Assembly (NCBI RefSeq): GCF_024979315.1
Contig: NZ_JANLCK010000005.1
Location: forward strand, 62,001-126,000
Origin: Herbiconiux oxytropis
GTDB lineage: Bacteria; Actinomycetota; Actinomycetes; Actinomycetales; Microbacteriaceae
Direction: 5' to 3'
DNA length: 64,000 nucleotides
Shown here: piece after piece, positions 39,530-47,692 of the stretch
Layout of the letters: every line of letters starts with the position of its first letter
Position numbering within the stretch: position 1 is the first letter of the stretch
The notes under the pieces: generated by a model
What the model was told of the DNA's origin: nothing
Database searches by the model: none
What the model saw: the letters and a program-made list of their open reading frames with translations, nothing else
Program-made: the position numbers and the translations under genes

Positions 39530-41245
39530 TCAGCGCGGGGCGTCGGCCACGATCGCGGCGACGTCGGAGGCGGTGAGCTGGCGCGGGCCGAGGACCTTGC
39601 CCGGGTTGAACTGGGAGGTGGGGTCGGCTGCGTCGAAGAGGCCCTGCATGAGGGCCACTCCGCCTTCGGAGATGTCCTGCGCCATCCACGGCGCGTGCTC
39701 GACGCCCACACCGTGGTGGTGCGAGAGCGTTCCGCCGTGCGTCATGAACGCCTGCTGGATGGAGGACTTCACGACCTCGTACTGCGCGATGGGGTCGTCG
39801 CCGTGCACGAACGCGAAGGTGAAGTAGAGGCAGGCACCCGAGTTGTAGGAGTGCGAGAGGTGGCACATGATCCACCCGTGCACGCCGAGCGCCGCGTAGG
39901 CGGCCTGGGCCGCGGCGACGGTGTCGTCGTAGACCGCCTGCAGCTTCGACCACGGCGCCGCTGTCTCGGAGACGTCGGCCGCCGCCCCACGGTCGAGCAG
40001 GAAGTCGCGGAGGTAGGGGGTGTCGAACTTCTTCTGGTCGTAGAGGGCGCCGGGGCCCTTGCCCACGCCGAGGCCGCCGTGCTTCTTCACGATCGCGCCC
40101 ACGAGCTTCTTCTCGTAGGCCACATGCGAGGCGCTGCCCTCGAAGCCGATGAACGACAGGCACATCTGCTCGAGGTCCCAGCCGCGTCGCTTCAGCACCG
40201 ACATGAGCACGTTCTGCGCCGCGCCCGAGATGCCCTTGGACTCCTTGCGGGTGGACAGCGAGAAGCCGCTCTCACGCGCATCCGACACCCGGGTGATCGA
40301 GGGCGCCGCATCCGACTCCGAAATGGCGTGCATGGCCGCGAGGCCCGCCTTCCAGTTCGGGAAGAAGTAGGCCTGCACCTCACGGACGGCGGGCTGGCGG
40401 TGCACCTGCACGGTGACCTCGGTGATCACGCCGAGGCGACCCTCGGAGCCGATGATCATCTCGCGCACCGAGGGGCCGGTGGAGGTGGAGGGAAGCGGAC
40501 GCAGCTCGACGACCGTGCCGGGGCGCACCATCCGGAGGCCCCGCGCGATGTCGGCGATGTCGCCGTACTTGTCGCTCTGCATGCCCGAGGAGCGAGTGGC
40601 CACCCAGCCACCGACAGTGGAGTGGGTGAAGCTGTCGGGGAAGTGCCCCATCGTCCAGCCCCTGGCGTTCAGCTGCTCCTCGATCGAGGGGCCCTGCGCA
40701 CCGGCCTGGATGCGGGCGAGGCCCGATCCCTCGTCGATGTCGAGCACGCGGTCGAGCCGACCGAGGTCGAGCGACACGATCGTGCGCTCCTCGTCGGCGA
40801 GGGGCTCGAGGCTGCCGGCGATGTTGCTGCCGCCGCCGAAGGGGATGAGCACGGCGCCGGCCGCCACCGCGGCGTCGACGATCTGCTGCACGGCGTGCTC
40901 GTCGCCCGGGTAGACCACGATGTCGGGCACGCGCGCGATCTCGTTGCGGCGGATGCGCAGCAGGTCGCGGATCGACTTGCCGTAGGTGTGCACCACACGG
41001 GTCTTGTCGTCGGTGAACGCGTTCTCCTCGCCGACGATCGAGACGAGCTCGGCCTCGAACGCGGGCGACAGGCGGGGCGGAGCGACGGTGAGCTCGTCGA
41101 ACGAGAGCGGCGGCACGGGGGGCGTGCGCACGTCGAGGCCCACGGCCTTCTGCACGAAGGGCACGAAGGCCGGCTTGTCCTCGAAATGGAAGCCCACGCC
41201 CTCGAGGCCCCAGCCCCACCACTTCATGTGCTTGACGTCGGTCAT
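39530..41245 (-). CDS. FAD-binding alkyldihydroxyacetone-phosphate synthase (AGPS)-like protein
   Basis: 571 residues of the FAD-linked oxidase family closest to alkylglycerone-phosphate synthase, which swaps the acyl chain of acyl-DHAP for a fatty alcohol, forming the ether bond. FAD-binding segments: VVYPGDEHAVQQIVDAAVAA, PFGGGSNIAGSL, FTHSTVGGWVATRSSGMQSD, SEGRLGVITEV. The C-terminal GGTLSHHHGVGVEHA carries the conserved His cluster of AGPS. The N-terminal MKWWGWGLEG also matches this group and not lactate dehydrogenases. ATG at 41245 overlaps the acyltransferase gene stop. The call is well supported; substrate is inferred. Confidence 0.87.
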   Translation of the reverse strand: MTDVKHMKWWGWGLEGVGFHFEDKPAFVPFVQKAVGLDVRTPPVPPLSFDELTVAPPRLSPAFEAELVSIVGEENAFTDDKTRVVHTYGKSIRDLLRIRRNEIARVPDIVVYPGDEHAVQQIVDAAVAAGAVLIPFGGGSNIAGSLEPLADEERTIVSLDLGRLDRVLDIDEGSGLARIQAGAQGPSIEEQLNARGWTMGHFPDSFTHSTVGGWVATRSSGMQSDKYGDIADIARGLRMVRPGTVVELRPLPSTSTGPSVREMIIGSEGRLGVITEVTVQVHRQPAVREVQAYFFPNWKAGLAAMHAISESDAAPSITRVSDARESGFSLSTRKESKGISGAAQNVLMSVLKRRGWDLEQMCLSFIGFEGSASHVAYEKKLVGAIVKKHGGLGVGKGPGALYDQKKFDTPYLRDFLLDRGAAADVSETAAPWSKLQAVYDDTVAAAQAAYAALGVHGWIMCHLSHSYNSGACLYFTFAFVHGDDPIAQYEVVKSSIQQAFMTHGGTLSHHHGVGVEHAPWMAQDISEGGVALMQGLFDAADPTSQFNPGKVLGPRQLTASDVAAIVADAPR

Positions 41246-42003
41246 GCGGCTCCTCTCGTGGTGCTTCTGCCCTGCTGACGCGGTGAGATCACGGGCAGCG
41301 CCGGAATGGCGTCGCTCTCGGCCGCCGTGGAGTGCAGGCGGCGGACCTCGTGCGCGATGCGACGGGAGAACTGGTCGGGCGTCTCGCCCGGAAGGCCGAG
41401 CATGGGCTCGCCGAAGATGACGGCCACGGGCGGGCGGCCGGGGATGGGCCAGTTGCGGCCGCGCGGCATCGCGAGGCTCGCTCCCACGAGCGCCACGGGC
41501 ACGCACGGCACGTCGCACGCGATGGACAGCGCGGCGGCGCCCGCCTTGAACGGGGCCATCTCGCCGGTCTTCGAGCGCGTGCCCTCGGGGAACACGAGCA
41601 GCGGCACGCCGCGCGAGAGCAGCTTCTTCGAGACGCCCTGCTTCTGGGCGGTGCCGGTGCGGTCGATGGGGAAGGCGTTGAAGAAGAGGGCGGTGAGAAT
41701 GCGCCGCCACCAGATGTCGAAGAAGTAGTCGGCCGCGGCCCCGGCGGCGAGGTAGCGGCCCATGCGGCGAGGCAGGGCGCACATGATGAGGGGCGCGTCG
41801 AGGTGGCTCGAGTGGTTCGCCACCGCGATGAACGCCCCCTGCACGCCCTTCACGGCGTCGTGACCGCGCACGCTCACGCGCGTGATCGACCAGACCACGG
41901 GCTTCAGCAGCATGCGCTGCGCGATGAAGCGCAGGCCCGCCATCGTGCTCGAGGTGAAGCGGTCCTTGGGGCCGTTCAGCAGGGAGGGGTGCGGATCGTT
42001 CAT
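41242..42003 (-). CDS. 1-acyl-glycerophosphate acyltransferase (PlsC family)
   Basis: A 253-residue membrane-associated acyltransferase. Block I NHSSHLDAP gives the catalytic His-x4-Asp, block II lies near FNAFPIDRTG, block III is VFPEGTRSKTGEMAPFKAG. Members acylate lysophosphatidate or DHAP. Placed between AGPS and an SDR, it could acylate DHAP for AGPS or 1-alkyl-glycerol-phosphate after it. Overlaps both neighbouring genes by 4 bases. Confidence 0.9.
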   Translation of the reverse strand: MNDPHPSLLNGPKDRFTSSTMAGLRFIAQRMLLKPVVWSITRVSVRGHDAVKGVQGAFIAVANHSSHLDAPLIMCALPRRMGRYLAAGAAADYFFDIWWRRILTALFFNAFPIDRTGTAQKQGVSKKLLSRGVPLLVFPEGTRSKTGEMAPFKAGAAALSIACDVPCVPVALVGASLAMPRGRNWPIPGRPPVAVIFGEPMLGLPGETPDQFSRRIAHEVRRLHSTAAESDAIPALPVISPRQQGRSTTRGAA

Positions 42004-42785
42004 CGTGCCTCGACCTTCGTGTCACGGCTCGACGAGATGCGCCCGGAGACCCAGCGGATGACCCGGCGCGGAAGGTGCCGGGTGAGGAACAGCAGGACCT
42101 TGAAGCGAGCCGAAGGCACCGAGAGCACGGCTCCCCTGGCCACGTCGCGGAGGCACTCCTCGACGAGCGCGTCGGCGTCGAGCCACAGCACGTCGGGGAT
42201 GGAGCGGGTGCGGATGCCGGCGCGGTCGTGGAACTCGGTGCGCACCCAGCCGGGCAGCACCGCCGAGACCTGCACGTTCGTGTGGCGGAGCTCGACCGCG
42301 AGCGACTCCGTGTAGGCCGTCGTCCACGCCTTCACGGCCGAGTAGTCACCCGTGGCGATGGTGCCGGCCACGCTCGAGACGTTGAGGATCGTGCCCTTCT
42401 GCCTGGCGGTCATGGCGCGACCCGCGGCGCCACCGAGCACGAGCACGGCGAGGCACATCACCGTGAGCGCGCGCTCGTGGATGGAGACGTCGCGCTCCAG
42501 CAGGGATCCGTGGATGCCGAAGCCGGCGTTGTTGACGAGGAAGTCGATGGGTCTCTCGGTCGACTCGATCCGCTCGGCCACCCGGTCGATGTCGGCCCGC
42601 ACCGCGAGATCGGCCGAGATGGTCTCGACCGGCGAGGCTCCCTCGCGCTCGAGCTCTGCGGCCATCTCGGCCAGCCTCTGCTCGTCTCGCGCCACCAGCA
42701 CGATGTCGTAGCCGCGGAGCGAGAGGGCACGGGCGAAGGCCGCACCGATGCCGGAGGTGCCACCGGTCACGAGAGCAGTCGCCAT
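42000..42785 (-). CDS. short-chain dehydrogenase/reductase, candidate acyl/alkyl-DHAP reductase
   Basis: 261 residues with the full SDR set: cofactor loop TGGTSGIGAAFARAL, VARDEQRL, NNAGFGIHGS, the catalytic Ser in NVSSVAGTIA and Tyr-x3-Lys in DYSAVKAW. The C-terminal part contains a basic/hydrophobic stretch (FKVLLFLTRHLPRRVIRWVS) suggesting membrane contact, as in acyl-DHAP reductases. First gene of the AGPS operon; the ATG at 42785 lies 12 bases from a palindromic operator. Confidence 0.87.
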   Translation of the reverse strand: MATALVTGGTSGIGAAFARALSLRGYDIVLVARDEQRLAEMAAELEREGASPVETISADLAVRADIDRVAERIESTERPIDFLVNNAGFGIHGSLLERDVSIHERALTVMCLAVLVLGGAAGRAMTARQKGTILNVSSVAGTIATGDYSAVKAWTTAYTESLAVELRHTNVQVSAVLPGWVRTEFHDRAGIRTRSIPDVLWLDADALVEECLRDVARGAVLSVPSARFKVLLFLTRHLPRRVIRWVSGRISSSRDTKVEAR

Positions 42786-42797
42786 GCTGCTTAGGAT

Positions 42798-42818
42798 ACG
42801 CTACGGAGTGCGTAGCGT
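42798..42818. promoter_or_regulatory. perfect 8-5-8 palindrome in the divergent promoter of the ether-lipid operons
   Basis: acgctacg (42798-42805), five bases gagtg, cgtagcgt (42811-42818). It is the only strong inverted repeat in the 89-base gap between the SDR gene (minus) and the ferritin-like gene (plus), where a single repressor could cover both promoters. Size and symmetry fit a TetR-family operator. Confidence 0.6.
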
Positions 42819-42862
42819 TAGCCGTGCGCACCTGACCAGCACCTCTTGTACGCCGCCCACGC

Positions 42863-42869
42863 GGAGGGA
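42863..42869 (+). promoter_or_regulatory. ribosome binding site deciding a TTG start
   Basis: GGAGGGA at 42863-42869, five bases before TTG at 42875, supports that rare start codon for the first ferritin-like gene; no in-frame ATG or GTG lies near the beginning of the conserved region. Confidence 0.6.
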
Positions 42870-42874
42870 TTCCG

Positions 42875-43816
42875 TTGTCCGGAGAGCATCCGTCGCCCGT
42901 CGACACCACACCCGCGTCGCCCGTCGCCGCTGCCCGCTTCGACGTGCGCGATTTCGCCCGCACGGCCGTCGGCAGCCACCGCGAATCCATCGACCTGAGC
43001 GTGTTCGAGGAGGATCCGCTCCCCCTTACCGTCGTGCAGCTGCTGGCCTACGCTCGTGAGCTCGAGCGCTCCACCATGACCTACCTCCGCAACGTGCTCG
43101 TCACGCCCACGCACAAGGACGCCAGGGTCACCGCGTTCCTCACCACCTGGGCCTTCGAGAAGTACTGGATCGCCGACTCCTTCGAAGTGGTCGTGCGCGC
43201 CCACGGAGTCGATCCGGCCGAGGCGGAGACGCTCTCCCGGTTCCGCGCCATCGCGCTCGAGATCGCCGAGCGGGCCACCCCCATCGTGGAGTCGTTCCGC
43301 GCCAACGCGATCGGCACCGACGTGATCGGTCTGCACATGGCGAGCGTGGCGGTCGACGAGTGGATCACCGAGGCGGCCTACACCCGGCTCCTCGCCGACT
43401 GCCCGCATGCGGTGCTCACCCCGCTGCTCGAGCACGTGCTCGAGGTCAAGGCCAGACACCGCCTGTTCGTCGACCCCGACGCCGAGCGCCGCCTGGCCGA
43501 GTCGCCCAGGGCGCGCTCCCTCGCCCGCCGCGCCCTCCCCCGCATCGACTGGCCGATCGGCGCCGCGAGCCTCGCCCGAACCGATACGGCCCTCTTCTAC
43601 GAACAGCTCATCGACGACGAGCTCGCGCGGTCGATCGACGCCAAGGCGGCGGAGCTGCCCGGCCTCGAGAAGCTGCACCTCGTGCAGAACGCCCGTCGGG
43701 CTGCTCTCGAGAACCCCGGTCACCCTGCGGCTCGCCTCGGCCGCTCGCTCGGCGCCGCGGCCGCCACTCTCGCCCACACCCTCCGCAGCACCACGAAAGG
43801 CGGTACGAACGGATGA
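42875..43816 (+). CDS. ferritin-like protein with degenerate di-iron site
   Basis: 313 residues, TTG start with a good RBS. It is a paralogue of the protein at 46186: both contain YLRxxLVTPxHKD, an ARH segment and a C-terminal PGLxxLxxVQxA. Where the paralogue has the iron-binding ExxH in REEFWHGE, this one has FEKYWIAD (E to K, H to I), and QEARH is VKARH (E to K). Two of the four carboxylates and one His are thus lost, while the Glu in LERST and in VDEWITEA remain. Probably a non-catalytic partner subunit. Its stop overlaps the reductase start (ATGA, 43813-43816). Confidence 0.82.
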   Translation: MSGEHPSPVDTTPASPVAAARFDVRDFARTAVGSHRESIDLSVFEEDPLPLTVVQLLAYARELERSTMTYLRNVLVTPTHKDARVTAFLTTWAFEKYWIADSFEVVVRAHGVDPAEAETLSRFRAIALEIAERATPIVESFRANAIGTDVIGLHMASVAVDEWITEAAYTRLLADCPHAVLTPLLEHVLEVKARHRLFVDPDAERRLAESPRARSLARRALPRIDWPIGAASLARTDTALFYEQLIDDELARSIDAKAAELPGLEKLHLVQNARRAALENPGHPAARLGRSLGAAAATLAHTLRSTTKGGTNG

Positions 43817-46173
43817 CCGACTCGGCCCCGAACGACCAGTCCACCCCCGCCTTCCCCGACTTCACGCTCGGCACCTCGCACGTGCTGCTGACGGGCGCCA
43901 CCGGATTCGTGGGACAGGCCGTGCTCGAACGGCTGCTCTCCACGCATCCGGACACCCGCATCTCACTGCTGATCCGGCCGAAGTCCTCGAGCGGCGAGTC
44001 TCGCCTGAACACCCTGCTCAAGAAGCCCGTGTTCCGCGCCTGGCGCGAGTCCGTGGGCGACGAGGGCGTGGCGAAGGCCATCGCCGAGCGCTTGAACGTG
44101 GTGCAGGGCGACCTGGCGAACCCCGGTGAGCTGCCCGGCGACCTCGACGTCGTCATCCACGGCGCCTCCACGGTCTCGTTCGACCCGCCCATCGACGAGG
44201 CCTTCCAGACCAACGTCGACGGCGCGACCGGCATCTACGGCGCCCTGCTGGCCTCCGGGAGCGACCCGCACGTCGTGCACGTCTCCACCGCCTACGTGGG
44301 CGGCATGCGGAAGGGCGTGCGGCTCGAGGCCCCGCTCGAGCACACGATCGACTGGCGGGCCGAGAACGCCGCGGCCAAGAGCGCCCGCCGCCGCGTGGAG
44401 ATGGCCTCCCGCCAACCCGAGGTGCTGCGCAAGCTCCTGGCCGCCTCCCGCGCGAAGCTCGGCAAGGTCGGCCCGCAGGCCGTGGCCCAGGATGCCGAGG
44501 CGGCCCGCATCGAGTGGGTCACCAAGCGGCTCATCGACCACGGTCGCATCCGCGCAGAGTCGCTCGGCTGGACCGACGTCTACACGCTCACCAAGGCATT
44601 CGCCGAGCGCGCCGCCGAGGAGCTCTGGGGCACCACCGGGCACCGCCTGTCGATCGTCCGCCCCTCCATCATCGAGAGCGCCCTGCGGCACCCGTTCCCA
44701 GGCTGGCTCGACGGCTTCAAGGTGGCCGACCCGCTGATCATGGCCTACGGCCGCGGCCAGCTGCCCGAGTTCCCTGGCGTGCCCGACTCGGTGCTCGACG
44801 TCATCCCGGTCGACTTCGTCGTGAACGCGATCCTGGCCGCCGCGGTCACCCCGGCGACCGTCGACGAGCCGAACTACTACCAGATCACCTCCGGAGCGCG
44901 GAACCCGCTGCCGTTCCACACCATGTACGAGAACGTCAAGGAGTTCTTCACGAAGACTCCGATGCCGATGCCCGACGAGGGCGGCGACATCATCGTCCCG
45001 TCGTGGCGCTTCCCCGGCGGCCGCTCGGTCGAGCGCACCCTCCGCCTGCAGGAGCGCCTCACCGCGGCGGCCGACCTCGGCGTGGGCCGCATGCCGAGCA
45101 CCCCGCGCACGCGGGAGTGGACGAAGTCGCTGCACCGCCGGCAGAGCGGTCTCGACCAGCTCCGCTACTTCGCCGAGCTCTACCGCGCCTACGTGCAGAC
45201 CGAGCTCATCTTCGACGACCGGAACGCGCTCGCGCTGCACGAGTCGATCCCGGACGAGCTGAAGGCCGACCGCGGCTTCGACGTGGCCGAGATCGACTGG
45301 CACGAGTACTTCCAGACCATCCACTTCCCCTCCATCACGGGTCTCACGAAGGCGTTCGCGAAGCGCCCCGCCGGCAAGGCCCGCGCCAAGCGCGCGTTGC
45401 CTGTGCGGAGCGACGTGCTCGCCGTGTTCGACTTCGAGGGCACCGTGGTCGAGTCGAACCTCGTGGAGCAGTACCTCTGGGTGCGGCTCGCGATGATCCC
45501 GAAGGCGCAGTGGCCGCAGGAGTTCGCCTCGCTCATGCTCTCGGTGCCGAAGTTCCTCCGGGTCGATCGGCGCGACCGGGGCGAGTTCATCCGCACCCTC
45601 GTGCGCCGCTACAAGGGCATCCGCGTCGACGAGCTGCAGCAGCTCGTCGAGGGCCGGTACGGGGCCGCCATGCTCAGCCGGGCGATCCCGGATGCGCTGG
45701 ACCGCGTGGCGCAGCACCGCGCGGCGGGTCACCGCACCGTGCTCGTGACGGGCGCGACCCGATCTGCAGCCGAGCCGTTCGCGCCGTTCTTCGACGACAT
45801 CGTGGCCGGCGAGATGCACTCCTCGAAGGGCGTGCTCACGGGCTACCTCGCGACTCCCCCGCTGGTGGACGAGTCCCGGGCCGCCTGGCTCCGCGAGTAC
45901 GCGAGCGCCCACGGCGCCAACCTCACCCAGTCGTACGGCTACGGCGACTCGCTCGCCGACGTGGCGTGGCTGCAATTGCTGGGAAACGCCTCGGTGGTCA
46001 ATCCCGACACCGATCTGTATCGGCACGCGCAACGAACCAAGTGGACGGTGGAGGACTGGACCCGTCGTTCCTCCGAACGTCGGCCCTCACCCGCTAATCT
46101 GTCCCTGCTGCCCGACGTGCAGCCCGCCGCACCCGAGGAAGGAGACCGGTCGCGGAGTTCCGACTCCCGCTGA
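43813..46173 (+). CDS. fatty acyl-CoA/ACP reductase (FAR) fused to a HAD-IB domain
   Basis: 786 residues. N-terminal extended-SDR domain of the male-sterility/thioester-reductase type (about 20-400): NAD(P) loop VLLTGATGFVGQAVLERLLS, VVHVSTAYVGG and Tyr-x3-Lys in DVYTLTKAFAE. A middle region (~400-525) corresponds to the sterile domain of FARs. The C-terminal ~230 residues are a HAD-IB-like domain; its first motif reads VFDFEGTVVESN, with Glu (codon 45436-45438) where HAD phosphatases have the second Asp. The enzyme would make fatty aldehyde or alcohol, the alkyl donor for AGPS encoded divergently. The HAD part may act on an acyl-phosphate or be structural. Confidence 0.87.
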   Translation: MTDSAPNDQSTPAFPDFTLGTSHVLLTGATGFVGQAVLERLLSTHPDTRISLLIRPKSSSGESRLNTLLKKPVFRAWRESVGDEGVAKAIAERLNVVQGDLANPGELPGDLDVVIHGASTVSFDPPIDEAFQTNVDGATGIYGALLASGSDPHVVHVSTAYVGGMRKGVRLEAPLEHTIDWRAENAAAKSARRRVEMASRQPEVLRKLLAASRAKLGKVGPQAVAQDAEAARIEWVTKRLIDHGRIRAESLGWTDVYTLTKAFAERAAEELWGTTGHRLSIVRPSIIESALRHPFPGWLDGFKVADPLIMAYGRGQLPEFPGVPDSVLDVIPVDFVVNAILAAAVTPATVDEPNYYQITSGARNPLPFHTMYENVKEFFTKTPMPMPDEGGDIIVPSWRFPGGRSVERTLRLQERLTAAADLGVGRMPSTPRTREWTKSLHRRQSGLDQLRYFAELYRAYVQTELIFDDRNALALHESIPDELKADRGFDVAEIDWHEYFQTIHFPSITGLTKAFAKRPAGKARAKRALPVRSDVLAVFDFEGTVVESNLVEQYLWVRLAMIPKAQWPQEFASLMLSVPKFLRVDRRDRGEFIRTLVRRYKGIRVDELQQLVEGRYGAAMLSRAIPDALDRVAQHRAAGHRTVLVTGATRSAAEPFAPFFDDIVAGEMHSSKGVLTGYLATPPLVDESRAAWLREYASAHGANLTQSYGYGDSLADVAWLQLLGNASVVNPDTDLYRHAQRTKWTVEDWTRRSSERRPSPANLSLLPDVQPAAPEEGDRSRSSDSR

Positions 46174-46185
46174 CCGACATCTGCC

Positions 46186-46980
46186 ATGGCATTCGACATC
46201 GACAAGTACACCGAGACCTCCGAGAAGGTCGCCTGGCAGGACCTCGATTTCTCCGACTTCCGCACGAATCCGCTGCCCGAAGGCACCCTTCGGAGCCTGC
46301 GGTACATGTGCGACATCGAGTACCACACCGTCTGCTACCTACGCGACATGCTCGTGACCCCCTCGCACAAGGACGAGGACGTCACGGCGTTCATGACCAT
46401 GTGGAACCGCGAGGAGTTCTGGCACGGCGAGGCGCTGGCCGCGGTGCTCGCGGAGCACGACGTGATCGTCGACTTCGACGAGCTCAAGGCCACGCGCCTG
46501 AAGCTCGGCTGGAAGGACCGCCTCGACCCCGTGAAGCAGTCGCTGCTCGGCAACATCGTGGGCGAGGGCTTCATCGCCGTGCACATGGTGTGGGGCGCCG
46601 CGAACGAGTGGTCGGCCGTGGCCGCCTACAACCGGCTCGCCGACCTCGAGCAGCACCCCGTGCTCGCCGAACTGCTGCGCCGCATCGCCAAGCAGGAGGC
46701 CCGGCACGTGGCGTTCTACGCCACGCAGGCCCGTGAGCGCCTCGGCCGCTCGAAGCGGGCGCAGGTGCTGGCCCGGTTCGCGCTGAAGAACTTCTGGGGC
46801 CCGGTGGGCTCGGGCGTCATGACCGACGCCGAGGTCAAGCACGTGATGGGCCACCTCATGGGCGGCACCGAGGGCCGTCGCGAAGCCGCGAAGATCGATG
46901 CCCACATCGCGCGCATGCCGGGCCTCGACGGCCTCACGATCGTGCAGGACGCCCTCGACGCGCGCGGCATCGCCGCGTGA
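46186..46980 (+). CDS. ferritin-like di-iron protein, candidate oxygenase/desaturase
   Basis: 264 residues, about 12 bases after the FAR gene. The four-helix di-iron ligand set is complete: Glu in CDIEYHTVCYL, ExxH in REEFWHGEAL, Glu in AANEWSAVAAY and ExxH in AKQEARHVAFY. The spacing resembles acyl-ACP desaturases and aldehyde-deformylating oxygenases. No membrane segment. With the FAR and AGPS genes nearby it could act on an aldehyde, alcohol or ether lipid; I cannot tell which from sequence. Confidence 0.82.
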   Translation: MAFDIDKYTETSEKVAWQDLDFSDFRTNPLPEGTLRSLRYMCDIEYHTVCYLRDMLVTPSHKDEDVTAFMTMWNREEFWHGEALAAVLAEHDVIVDFDELKATRLKLGWKDRLDPVKQSLLGNIVGEGFIAVHMVWGAANEWSAVAAYNRLADLEQHPVLAELLRRIAKQEARHVAFYATQARERLGRSKRAQVLARFALKNFWGPVGSGVMTDAEVKHVMGHLMGGTEGRREAAKIDAHIARMPGLDGLTIVQDALDARGIAA

Positions 46981-47048
46981 TCGCACGGCGAAGCCGCGTG
47001 ATCACTACGCCGCGCAGCCGCGTGGACACTATGAGCATCGCCGCGTAG
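46972..47048 (+). repeat. four degenerate copies of a gene-end motif
   Basis: gccgcgtgR/gccgcgtag occurs at 46972-46980 (holding the stop of the ferritin-like gene), 46993-47001, 47017-47025 and 47040-47048, at 21-24-base spacing, with partly shared flanks (atcactac/gacactat). Looks like tandem duplication of the gene end. Confidence 0.55.
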
Positions 47049-47051
47049 TTT
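47023..47051 (+). promoter_or_regulatory. promoter of the DUF1905 gene, leaderless
   Basis: TGGACA (47023-47028), 17-base spacer, TAGTTT (47046-47051), then six bases to the ATG at 47058. Near-consensus spacing places the transcript start on the start codon. Confidence 0.5.
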
Positions 47052-47057
47052 CGCTCT

Positions 47058-47492
47058 ATGAAGTTCACGACGACGATCCTCGCGAGCGGCAAGAACAACA
47101 CCGGCATCCCGGTGCCCGAGAGCGTCGTCGTGGCGCTCGATGCGGGCAAGCGGATCCCGGTGGTCGTCACGCTCGGCGACTACAGCTACCGGTCGTCGAT
47201 CGTGTCCTACGGCGGGCAGTTCCTGATCTCGCTCAGCGCCGAGAACCGCGCCGGATCGGGTGTGGGGGCGGGTGACGAGGTCGAGGTCGACGTGGTGGTC
47301 GACGATCAGCCGCGCGAGGTGGAGGTGCCGGCTGATCTGGCCGAAGCTCTCGCCGGCGACTCGGATGCGGCATCCGCCTTCGCTGCGCTGTCGTACAGCA
47401 ACAAGCGGCGCGTCGTGCTCTCGGTCGAGGGCGCTAAGACGCAGGAGACCCGTGACCGGCGCATCGCGAAGGCGATCGCCGACCTGGTCTAG
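47058..47492 (+). CDS. DUF1905 / YdeI-OmpD-associated family protein
   Basis: 144 residues. N-terminal DUF1905 beta-barrel (FTTTILASGKNNTGIPVPES) followed by the bacteriocin-protection-like tail ALSYSNKRRVVLSVEGAKTQ with ETRDRRIAKAI. Small cytoplasmic protein, function unknown. The stop overlaps that of a converging 53-residue gene. Confidence 0.85.
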   Translation: MKFTTTILASGKNNTGIPVPESVVVALDAGKRIPVVVTLGDYSYRSSIVSYGGQFLISLSAENRAGSGVGAGDEVEVDVVVDDQPREVEVPADLAEALAGDSDAASAFAALSYSNKRRVVLSVEGAKTQETRDRRIAKAIADLV

Positions 47493-47650
47493 TGGCGGCG
47501 CTGCGTGGGCAGGAGCGAGAAGGCCACCGCGAGGGAGGCCGAGACGCACAGGATCCCGCCGAAGAAGACGAAGGCCTCGGTGTGGATGCCGAAGAGCACC
47601 ATGCCCAGCATGAACAGGGCGATGGCTCCGATGGCGGCGAGCACGTTCAA
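47489..47650 (-). CDS. 53-residue two-segment membrane protein
   Basis: TTG start at 47650 preceded six bases upstream by GGAGGA (47662-47657, minus strand). The product begins NVLAAIGAIALFMLGMVLFG, then FVFFGGILCVSASLAVAFSL, and ends LLPTQRRH. Two membrane segments and a basic cytoplasmic tail; unknown function. Its stop (47489-47491) overlaps the stop of the DUF1905 gene. Confidence 0.6.
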   Translation of the reverse strand: MNVLAAIGAIALFMLGMVLFGIHTEAFVFFGGILCVSASLAVAFSLLPTQRRH

Positions 47651-47692
47651 GGGGGATCCTCCGATTCTGTGGCTTCCCCAATACTAGAGGGT

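Noticed and set aside
42875..46980. Alkane biosynthesis (acyl reductase plus aldehyde-deformylating oxygenase) as the main reading of this operon
   Set aside because: Possible from FAR plus di-iron protein alone, but the AGPS, acyltransferase and SDR genes sharing the divergent promoter fit ether lipids better. Kept as an alternative.
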